From assembly GCA_002457645.1 (NCBI GenBank), contig NTKH01000005.1, forward strand, positions 1 to 37,037: DNA of 37,037 nt, given 5' to 3'. The stretch comes from Bacteroidetes bacterium MED-G20 (GTDB lineage: Bacteria; Bacteroidota; Bacteroidia; Flavobacteriales_D; Parvicellaceae). How positions within the stretch are numbered: the stretch's first letter is position 1; each line of letters starts with the position of its first letter. The notes under the pieces were generated by a model, which searched no databases, was not told the DNA's origin, and saw only the letters and a program-made list of their open reading frames with translations. Below are positions 27,899-35,692 of this stretch, in pieces. Both the position numbers and the translations under genes were made by a program.

Positions 27899-28450
27899 TT
27901 ATTTTTTGTTAGGTATCCAAGGCTGCTCAGGAATTTTTGCATCAAAAAGTACTTTTCTTGATAAAACGAATAAAAAATCAGATAACCTATTTAAAAATTC
28001 AATAATTATAGGGCTAACTTTTTGTATTTCTGCAGTTTCTATAGTTAGTCTTTCTGCTCTACGACATACGCATCTAGCAATATGACAGTATGACGAAAGA
28101 GTGCTTCCTCCTGGTAAAATAAAATTTTTCATTTCTGGCAATAAATTTTGAATTTCATCTATTGATTTTTCAAGATTTATTGTTGAATCAGTAGTCAAAG
28201 GTGGTAAATGAATCATCATTTTTTTATTATTTCCTGTAGCCAAGTAAGAACCAATGATAAATAATTGTTCTTGAACAGAAATTAATAAATTAGTTTCTCT
28301 TTCACCCATATTATCTTTTATAAGTCCTATCCAAGAGTTCAATTCATCAATAGTACCATAAGCCTGAATACTTAAATGATTCTTTTTTACCCTTTCTCCT
28401 CCAAAAAGTGAGGTTTCTCCTTTATCTCCAGACTTTGTGTAAATTTTCAT
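27899..28450 (-). CDS. Cob(I)yrinic acid a,c-diamide adenosyltransferase, PduO type
   Basis: MKIYTKSGDKGETSLFGGERVKKNHLSIQAYGTIDELNSWIGL...FILPGGSTLSSYCHIARCVCRRAERL...FLNRLSDFLFVLSR. Confidence 0.96.
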   Translation of the reverse strand: MKIYTKSGDKGETSLFGGERVKKNHLSIQAYGTIDELNSWIGLIKDNMGERETNLLISVQEQLFIIGSYLATGNNKKMMIHLPPLTTDSTINLEKSIDEIQNLLPEMKNFILPGGSTLSSYCHIARCVCRRAERLTIETAEIQKVSPIIIEFLNRLSDFLFVLSRKVLFDAKIPEQPWIPNKK

Positions 28451-29436
28451 ACCGTTTCTAATTCAAATTGATTTACAATATTATTAAGAACTGAATATAG
28501 TTCTTGAGTAGATTCTAAAGTAACTAATAACGTTCTAATAGGTTTGAAATTTGGAATTCCTTTAAAATAATTTGCATAATGTCTTCTCATTTCAACAATT
28601 CCAACTCTTTCTCCTTTCCATCTTATGCTAAAATCTAAATGTTCTTTAACAACTTTTACTCTTTCTTCCAAGGACGGTAAAGACAACTCCTTGCCCGTTT
28701 TCATAAAATATTTTACTTGATTAAAAAACCATGGATTCCCAATACTGGCTCTTCCAATCATAATACCATCAATACCAAACCTATTTTTATAACTCAAAGC
28801 CTTTTGAGGAGAATCAATATCTCCATTGCCAAAAACAGGAATATTCATTCTTGGATTGTTTTTAACCTCAGATATTAATGCCCAATCAGCCTCACCCTTA
28901 TACATTTGAGCACGAGTCCTGCCATGAATAGAAATTGCTTTTATTCCAACATCTTGTAACCTTTCTGCTGCTTCAACAATATATTTTGAATTTTCATCCC
29001 AACCTAATCTTGTTTTGACTGTGACTGGAAGATTGGTAGAATTTACTATTTCCTTTGTCATTTCTACCATTTTTGGAATGTCTTGAAGAATTCCAGCTCC
29101 TGCACCTTTACAAGCAACTTTTTTGACTGGACAACCATAGTTGATATCGATAATATCTGGGTTGGCCTTTTCACATACTTCAGTAGCTAGTCGCATAGAA
29201 GAAATTTCAGACCCAAATATTTGGATTCCAATTGGTCGTTCATATTCAAAAATGTCTAGCTTTTGTACACTTTTAACAGCATCTCTAATCAGTCCTTCAG
29301 ATGAAATAAATTCAGTATACATCATATCTGCGCCATATTTCTTACATAATGCTCTGAAGGGGGGGTCACTAACATCTTCCATAGGAGCCAGAAGAAGAGG
29401 GAAATCACCTAAAGATATATTACCTATTTTAATCAT
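28447..29436 (-). CDS. dusB: tRNA-dihydrouridine synthase, DusB-like
   Basis: LLLAPMEDVSDPPFRALCKKYGADMMYTEFISSEGL...IDINYGCPVKKVACKGAGAGIL...PVTVKTRLGWDE...ISIHGRTRAQMYKGEADWALI...GIMIGRASIGNPWFF. Confidence 0.95.
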   Translation of the reverse strand: MIKIGNISLGDFPLLLAPMEDVSDPPFRALCKKYGADMMYTEFISSEGLIRDAVKSVQKLDIFEYERPIGIQIFGSEISSMRLATEVCEKANPDIIDINYGCPVKKVACKGAGAGILQDIPKMVEMTKEIVNSTNLPVTVKTRLGWDENSKYIVEAAERLQDVGIKAISIHGRTRAQMYKGEADWALISEVKNNPRMNIPVFGNGDIDSPQKALSYKNRFGIDGIMIGRASIGNPWFFNQVKYFMKTGKELSLPSLEERVKVVKEHLDFSIRWKGERVGIVEMRRHYANYFKGIPNFKPIRTLLVTLESTQELYSVLNNIVNQFELETV

Positions 29437-29485
29437 AATTAAACTGTAAAGTTATGGATTAACAACTAATTACTATATTTCGTTT

Positions 29486-30391
29486 ATGAAAAATAAAGCT
29501 TTATTACCTGTTAGAAAATATCTGAGCTTATTTTTATTATCAATTTCTATTGTTTTAATAGTCAAATTGTTATTTAACATGTTTGCAGTAGGATTTATCG
29601 AGAAAATATGGGACTTAAATGGTTTAGAAATATATAATGACCTTCAAAATCAAGAATTCAAGTACATATATGCTCACAAAGCCTTGGCTTTTTTTGATCA
29701 ATTAGGGACCTTTCTTATTCCCTCCATTTTATTTTTAATAATCATAAAGTCAATTCCCATTAATTATCTAATTCCTGAAAAAAATGATTGGTTTAAACTT
29801 GTAATTTATTTTTTTATTTTACTAGGAATAGCTCAAATTCTTTTAGTAATTTCAACCTACATCGGATATGATTTTCTACCACTATCAACCCAAGATTTTT
29901 TAAGGAATCAACAAGATTTTAACACCAAAATTCAAGAAGGGTTTATTACCGAAAGTTTTTATGGTTTTTTATTTAATATTATTTTATTAGCTGTAATTCC
30001 AGCACTGGGAGAAGAATTATTTTTCAGAGGAATTTTACAAAAAATATGTATTGGATTGTTTAAAAATAATACGGCTGGAATAATAATAACATCTTTAATT
30101 TTTGGAATTCTTCATTTTCAAATAGATAACTTATTATCCATAATATTTGCAAGCCTTCTTCTTGGATATATTTACGATTTTAGTAATAATATTTTTCTAA
30201 CGATTTTACTACATTTTGGATTCAATTCATTTTCTCTTTTATGTATGCAGACAATAAAGTGGAACTTGGTTACAGAATCTCAACTAGATTTATTAGCCAA
30301 CTACTTATTTATTCCAATTGGAATTGTTCTTTCAGTTATGGTATTAGCTAGGAAAATATTTTGGAGGAAAAAGACTATTTCTCTCGATTGA
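29486..30391 (+). CDS. CPBP family intramembrane glutamic metalloprotease
   Basis: Multi-pass protein with the EELFFRG motif, FGILHFQ and HFGFN motifs of the CPBP/Abi family. Confidence 0.9.
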   Translation: MKNKALLPVRKYLSLFLLSISIVLIVKLLFNMFAVGFIEKIWDLNGLEIYNDLQNQEFKYIYAHKALAFFDQLGTFLIPSILFLIIIKSIPINYLIPEKNDWFKLVIYFFILLGIAQILLVISTYIGYDFLPLSTQDFLRNQQDFNTKIQEGFITESFYGFLFNIILLAVIPALGEELFFRGILQKICIGLFKNNTAGIIITSLIFGILHFQIDNLLSIIFASLLLGYIYDFSNNIFLTILLHFGFNSFSLLCMQTIKWNLVTESQLDLLANYLFIPIGIVLSVMVLARKIFWRKKTISLD

Positions 30392-30836
30392 CAGAGTAAA
30401 CAACTTTAAAAGCTTCAGCTTCTTTGAGCTCATCGTGAACTTTTCTAACAATTCTCATTTCTGTTTTTTTATCTACCTTAAAAACATTGAAAAAACGTGA
30501 ATCCCAAACTTGAGAATACTCTGGATTTTTTCTAAGTTTCACTAAATATTCTCTTATTTCAGCGTAATCATTAATTAAATCATCATCTAACTGAACTCTG
30601 AAGTCATCTACTTTTCCAGGAACTCTTCCAATCCAAAAATAGGAAGCTTTGATATTTTTTTCTAAATCAATGGTTTCTTTGATGGCGACTTTATCTATTT
30701 CCAACTTTTTAGACTCTTTTTCCTTAAATACAGTAGTAACCATAAAGAAAAATAAAAGCATGAATACAATATCAGGCAGAGCTGCAGTTGAAATTGCTGG
30801 ATCTTTTTTCTTTTTACCTTTTGAAAATTTAGACAT
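30375..30836 (-). CDS. ExbD/TolR family biopolymer transport protein
   Basis: Single N-terminal TM with conserved Asp: ISTAALPDIVFMLLFFFMVTTVF. Confidence 0.88.
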   Translation of the reverse strand: MSKFSKGKKKKDPAISTAALPDIVFMLLFFFMVTTVFKEKESKKLEIDKVAIKETIDLEKNIKASYFWIGRVPGKVDDFRVQLDDDLINDYAEIREYLVKLRKNPEYSQVWDSRFFNVFKVDKKTEMRIVRKVHDELKEAEAFKVVYSVNREK

Positions 30837-30845
30837 AATTAGTTA

Positions 30846-31541
30846 TTATTGAACTGATCTGTTTTTTTCTTTCATTATTTTTTTTGGATAAACTTGTCTA
30901 ATTGCAGAAATTTTTTGCTTATCACTTTCTACTTTATCATTTAGCTTTTCAAATGAAATACCAAATCTATTAACACACAAACTGTCTCTTAAAGAGTTGA
31001 GTCCTTGCATAATTTGATCTAAAACACTCATATAAGTAACATATTTTGTAGAATTATCTAATTGAATAGAAACTGTTGCATTATTAGGTAAAGTTTGAAA
31101 GCCATCTCCAAAAGCAATACAAGCATCAAGTCTTCTTTTCCAAGCATCTTGTTCTATTTTAAATAAAGGAGCATCAGGATATACATTTAGAGCATTTTCT
31201 AAGGACTCTAATGTGTCTTCACAAATTTTTCTAGTTACTTCAATGTATTCTGGTTGATTTGGAGTTCCATTTTTGTGTTGGTAAAATTTTTTAACTGCGT
31301 TTTGAATATCAGAAATATCTGCAAACTCTCCTTCAATTCCTATCTTATCATTTTTATTAGCCATTATTTGAAGGACGTTTCTTTCATTTAATAAAAACTC
31401 AACATCAGATTTTTGAGGTAACCTCTCTTCATGAACTTGAGGCAAATTCATTGTAGTTGTGATAAGAAAAAATATCAATAGCAAAAAAGCAATATCAGCC
31501 ATTGAACCAGCATTTATTTCTTCGACTTCTCTTTTAGCCAT
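30846..31541 (-). CDS. ExbD/TolR family protein with extended periplasmic domain
   Basis: REVEEINAGSMADIAFLLLIFFLITTTMNLPQ is the typical ExbD N-terminus. Confidence 0.9.
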   Translation of the reverse strand: MAKREVEEINAGSMADIAFLLLIFFLITTTMNLPQVHEERLPQKSDVEFLLNERNVLQIMANKNDKIGIEGEFADISDIQNAVKKFYQHKNGTPNQPEYIEVTRKICEDTLESLENALNVYPDAPLFKIEQDAWKRRLDACIAFGDGFQTLPNNATVSIQLDNSTKYVTYMSVLDQIMQGLNSLRDSLCVNRFGISFEKLNDKVESDKQKISAIRQVYPKKIMKEKNRSVQ

Positions 31542-32137
31542 TACTTTCTAAGGTATTTGAAAAACGGACTTCCTACCCATCCCAATACAGCAATAAGTAT
31601 TAATATAATTGTAGATGAAATAGCCATTTTAGCCATCACTACATCAGACTTAACAACTTTTATACTCAATAATTTACTATTGTAATCTAATAATTCTTGA
31701 TCACTTACATTGAAAGAAAAAAGATAAACAGCCAATATAAAAAAGGTAAAAATACCTAAACCAATGAGCGATTTTATTGCTTTTTTTGAGTCAATATAAG
31801 CTAAGTAGATAAAAGCAGCAATAACCAAACCAATAGCTAAATAAATAATTATCATAGAAAAATTGATAAGAGTAGAAACATCGCTCCATAGAGTTTCTTG
31901 TTTTTCTTTAGTAATCTCTAAAGTTCTTTCGGAAAGATGAGCATTTAATTTTGTTGCAGTCATTTCTGAAGCCAATCCTTGTTCTTTAGCCTCGACAATA
32001 GCCCATTGTTTTTGCTGTTCATAACTCATTTCTGAAGGATTATCGTCAAGCATTACCCAAACAGTGAACAGTATTCCAAAAAAAACTATTGAATAAGTTA
32101 CGATCTTCGTAATTAAATTTTGTTTGTTATTTTCCAT
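31541..32137 (-). CDS. Hypothetical multi-pass membrane protein in the ExbB/ExbD cluster
   Basis: Several hydrophobic helices; stop/start abuts the downstream exbD and it lies about 20 bp after exbB. No family recognised. Confidence 0.75.
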   Translation of the reverse strand: MENNKQNLITKIVTYSIVFFGILFTVWVMLDDNPSEMSYEQQKQWAIVEAKEQGLASEMTATKLNAHLSERTLEITKEKQETLWSDVSTLINFSMIIIYLAIGLVIAAFIYLAYIDSKKAIKSLIGLGIFTFFILAVYLFSFNVSDQELLDYNSKLLSIKVVKSDVVMAKMAISSTIILILIAVLGWVGSPFFKYLRK

Positions 32138-32157
32138 TTTAGAAATTTTACAAAAAT

Positions 32158-33012
32158 TTATTTTCCAATATTATGCTTTACTAAAACATCAATTAGGGAG
32201 ATTGATGCATCTTCCATTTGATTCACTAAAGAATCTATTTTGGAAACAATATAATTATAAAATATTTGAAGTATAATGGCCACAATTAAACCAGAAACTG
32301 TAGTAATTAATGCTACTTTAATACCACCAGCTAATTCATCTGGCTTTGCTTCTCCTTTAAGTTCAATAATATCAAATGCTTGAATCATACCAATAACAGT
32401 TCCCATGAAACCGAGCATGGGAGCTAAGGCTATAAATAAGCCTATCCAAGAAAGTCCTCTTTCTAATAATCCCATTTGAACACCTCCATAGGCAATAACA
32501 GATTTCTCTACCATTTCAACTCCCTCAGAACTTCTTTCTAATCCTTGTAGAAATATACTAGCAACTGGTCCACGAGTGTTTCTGCAAACTTCTTTGGCAG
32601 CATCGACACCACCATTTGATAAAGCATTTTCAATGTCATCTAAAAGTTGTTTTGAGTTTGTTGTGGCTAGGTTTAAATAAATTATTCTTTCAATAGATAG
32701 AGCTAACCCAAGAATAAGAGCAATAAGAACAAAAGACATAAACAATGGGCCTCCTTCAATAAATTTAAGTTTTAGAGATTGAGAGACAGAAGTTTCTTCT
32801 TCAACAACTTCTTCTACAGTTGACTCATTAATTTCTTCAACAGTTTCCTCAACTAATGGCTCATTAATTTCTTCAACAGTGTTTGAATCTTGACTTTCAT
32901 CTAGTTCTTCTGTAGAGTCAGAAACGATTAAATCGATTGAATCCGATTGTGCATAAAGAGAATTGGTAATAACTAATATTAAAAATCCTAAAATAAAAAC
33001 TGCTTTTTTCAT
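32158..33012 (-). CDS. MotA/TolQ/ExbB proton channel family protein
   Basis: Signal peptide, acidic linker, then RNTRGPVASIFLQGLERSSEG...GLSWIGLFIALAPMLGFMGTVIGMIQAFDII...GGIKVALITTVSGLIVAIILQIFYN. Confidence 0.93.
   Translation of the reverse strand: MKKAVFILGFLILVITNSLYAQSDSIDLIVSDSTEELDESQDSNTVEEINEPLVEETVEEINESTVEEVVEEETSVSQSLKLKFIEGGPLFMSFVLIALILGLALSIERIIYLNLATTNSKQLLDDIENALSNGGVDAAKEVCRNTRGPVASIFLQGLERSSEGVEMVEKSVIAYGGVQMGLLERGLSWIGLFIALAPMLGFMGTVIGMIQAFDIIELKGEAKPDELAGGIKVALITTVSGLIVAIILQIFYNYIVSKIDSLVNQMEDASISLIDVLVKHNIGK
32824..32880. repeat. Imperfect 36-bp tandem repeat within exbB
   Basis: The 21-bp sequence CTCATTAATTTCTTCAACAGT occurs at 32824-32844 and 32860-32880, a 36-bp (12 aa) period encoding VEEINE-x6 units. 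Confidence 0.8.
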
Positions 33013-33117
33013 GGTAAATCTATATTGATGTTTAAAAATTGATTTTTTGCGGTGGCCAAATTACAAAAAAATATAGCTTTTTTACAACAAAAACATTTTA
33101 TCTTAATGAAATCATAA

Positions 33118-34146
33118 TCATATAGTAAATTCTCCTGAAATATTGAAGTTGAAATTTTCAATAAATTTTGTTTTATCATTTGGAAATTTATTTATTAAAA
33201 ACATTGATTTAACAATGACTGCTTCAATAGTCATATCCTTAACTCCAATAACCCCAACTTTTTTTAGGTTCTCACCATTTTCATACTTGTCTTGATCAAT
33301 TGTTCCAGAGGCACATTGACTCACATTTAGAAAAATTTTATTCAATTTTGTCTGCTCTTGAATAAATGAATAAAATTCTTTGCTAATGGGTAAATTTCCA
33401 GAACCATAACTATTTAATATAATTATTTTACTTGGATTATTTAATATGGAATGCATTAATTCATTGATTAATATTCCAGGATAAAAAAACACAACATGTA
33501 CTTTTGGGTCAAACCCCTTGAGGAAATGAAATTCTTTAGTGTTATTTTTTAAGACTGCGTTATAATTATACTTAATTTTTACTCCTACATCTGCTAATGA
33601 AGGATAATTGTAAGACATAAATGCATCAAAATGGTGAGAACTTACTTTTGTGGTTCTATTTCCTCTAAAAAGTTGATATTCAAAATAAATAGCCACTTCA
33701 TTAATAATAGACTCCTTATTTTTTTTAGCTGAAGCAATTTCAATTGATGTAATCAAGTTTTCTTTGCCATCTGTCCTCACTTGTCCAATAGGCAGCTGAG
33801 AGCCAGTTAAAATAATAGGCTTATCTAAATTTTGAAACATAAAACTAAGGGCACAAGCAGTATAGGACATAGTGTCAGTTCCATGTAATACAACAAATCC
33901 ATCATATTTATGATAATTTTCATAAATATGATCACCAATTTCTTCCCAAGTATTTATATTTATATCTGATGAATCTATTGGCTTTTCAAATGATATCGCA
34001 TCTATCCTGCAGTTAATTTTATTTAGCTCAGGAACTTCATTAGTGATTTGATTAAAATTAAAAGGTTTCAAAGAATTTTTGATCTCTTCCTCTTTCATTC
34101 CTATAGTTCCTCCAGTATAAATTAATAAAACTTTAGATTTATTCAC
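33118..34146 (-). CDS. ansA: Type I (cytoplasmic-like) L-asparaginase
   Basis: VLLIYTGGTIGMKE...DGFVVLHGTDTMSYTACALSFMFQNLDKPIILTGSQLPIGQVRTDGKENLI. Confidence 0.94.
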   Translation of the reverse strand: MNKSKVLLIYTGGTIGMKEEEIKNSLKPFNFNQITNEVPELNKINCRIDAISFEKPIDSSDININTWEEIGDHIYENYHKYDGFVVLHGTDTMSYTACALSFMFQNLDKPIILTGSQLPIGQVRTDGKENLITSIEIASAKKNKESIINEVAIYFEYQLFRGNRTTKVSSHHFDAFMSYNYPSLADVGVKIKYNYNAVLKNNTKEFHFLKGFDPKVHVVFFYPGILINELMHSILNNPSKIIILNSYGSGNLPISKEFYSFIQEQTKLNKIFLNVSQCASGTIDQDKYENGENLKKVGVIGVKDMTIEAVIVKSMFLINKFPNDKTKFIENFNFNISGEFTI

Positions 34147-34931
34147 ATTAAAAAAAATGGTAAGATGATTAATAAGCCATCAATAAAAATTAAATAATAA
34201 TATTCATTTTTGCTTTTATATGAAGGTAATAAAATGATACATGTGAGTATTAAAAAGACACATAATTTGTAATTTTCAAGAAAAATAAATAATGAAAATA
34301 AAATTAAACACAAGAAATAAGATAAAAAAAGAGCATTGACAGCTCCAATTATTTGAGGAATAGTCTTAATTTCTTCATCGAATTCCATATCTCTGACATC
34401 AAATGGAATGGTAATTAAAAAAATATATATAAAAATGAAGCATGCCAAAATATAATCAACTTCATTTGAATATAAAATTTGAGGCAATAAACAACATGTC
34501 CAAGTCCAACAAATTGTAATGATTAAAATTTTTAATCCAGGAATACTTCTAAATTTAATGGTATTGAAAAAATTTATTCTATAAAATATAACCATCAATA
34601 AAAATGGAGATGAAATAAAACTTGCAGTATAATTCAAAGAAAAAATAGAAAAAAAAATAGAAAAAAATAAAGCCATTAAAATGATGAATTTGATTATTTT
34701 ACTATTTGATTCTATCCATATTATTTGATTCGATCTCTCTTTGTGAACTTTTCTCTCACTCAAGTTTTGTAAATTATAGCTAAAAAGTGTTGCAAAAAAT
34801 ACAAGACCCAAAAAAAAATAATTTATTGATAATCTAGAATATAAAAATGTAGTTAGAGTTACACCAACAGAGCCAAAGGCAATCCAAATATTTGAAAAAA
34901 CTAAATTTTGTATTGTTTTTTTTAAATTCAA
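34143..34931 (-). CDS. Polytopic membrane protein, UbiA prenyltransferase-like
   Basis: Multiple TM helices; FDVRDMEFDEEIKTIPQIIG resembles the second Asp-rich motif of UbiA-type enzymes. The first motif looks degenerate. Confidence 0.6.
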   Translation of the reverse strand: MNLKKTIQNLVFSNIWIAFGSVGVTLTTFLYSRLSINYFFLGLVFFATLFSYNLQNLSERKVHKERSNQIIWIESNSKIIKFIILMALFFSIFFSIFSLNYTASFISSPFLLMVIFYRINFFNTIKFRSIPGLKILIITICWTWTCCLLPQILYSNEVDYILACFIFIYIFLITIPFDVRDMEFDEEIKTIPQIIGAVNALFLSYFLCLILFSLFIFLENYKLCVFLILTCIILLPSYKSKNEYYYLIFIDGLLIILPFFLM

Positions 34932-34948
34932 GTGCGCTAAATAACTTA

Positions 34949-35614
34949 CTAATTATTTAAAATAAATATGGCTATAATTCCAATTAGACTTCCGAAGGCA
35001 GAGGCTACAGAGTTTTTAATTTTTTTCCCAGAAATATATCCCTTTTTATAGTGGGATTGTAAAACTTCATTTTCAGTCATTGAAGATAATCTAACCAATT
35101 TATGTTTTTTGGTTCTTATTATTATTGTGCTGATTAAAGGAGTTGCAAGAGATAGGAATCCATTGGGTTTATTTAAAAATCCTGTACCCTCTTCATAAGT
35201 GTCGATAAGCCCTAGACCTGAACCAAATACAATTCCACTCACAAAATGTCGAATTGGCTTATAATAATATTTAGCATCTTTTTTACCAGTTGTATATTTT
35301 TCCATTTGACTGATTTCTAAAAAATTACCTTGGCTTGGATTGGGTTGATAAATCCATACTTTTTCTTGGTTTTTTAAAGTGTAAAATGCTACATCATTGT
35401 TAGGATAAATTTTGAAAGTCCAGATGTCGTTATTTTTCTTTTTTTTGAAACCAGTTATATGGTCTGTTTTACTTTGCGATAAGTTATAAATTACGGTATC
35501 TCCCGAAAAAAGTTGTAAAACAACTATAGAATCTTGTCCATTTTGTCCCTGAACAAAAATTATTGATAGTAAAAAATAAATGAAAAATAAGTGAGATAGC
35601 TTGTAAATGTTCAT
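34949..35614 (-). CDS. Hypothetical secreted/membrane-associated protein
   Basis: Signal peptide MNIYKLSHLFFIYFLLSIIFVQGQNGQ; glycine-rich hydrophobic segments near the C-terminus. No family recognised. Confidence 0.65.
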   Translation of the reverse strand: MNIYKLSHLFFIYFLLSIIFVQGQNGQDSIVVLQLFSGDTVIYNLSQSKTDHITGFKKKKNNDIWTFKIYPNNDVAFYTLKNQEKVWIYQPNPSQGNFLEISQMEKYTTGKKDAKYYYKPIRHFVSGIVFGSGLGLIDTYEEGTGFLNKPNGFLSLATPLISTIIIRTKKHKLVRLSSMTENEVLQSHYKKGYISGKKIKNSVASAFGSLIGIIAIFILNN

Positions 35615-35667
35615 AAATTAAATTTAAACAATTCATTAACAAAATAAAATGAAACAAGTTGTATATA

Positions 35668-35675
35668 TATATTTG
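35668..35675 (+). promoter_or_regulatory. Putative -7 box TATATTTG for gcvP
   Basis: Exact TAnnTTTG, 17 nt before the ATG at 35693. No clear -33 TTTG. Confidence 0.4.
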
Positions 35676-35692
35676 TTTACTTAAATAAAAAT

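Noticed and set aside
27888-27903. 16-bp palindrome AATAAATTAATTTATT followed by T-run
   Set aside because: Composed only of A and T in a low-complexity stretch overlapping the adenosyltransferase stop codon. Too weak to call a terminator or operator.
27834-28085. Plus-strand 83-aa ORF
   Set aside because: Mostly antisense to the PduO-type adenosyltransferase. A low-complexity start in AT-rich intergenic DNA.
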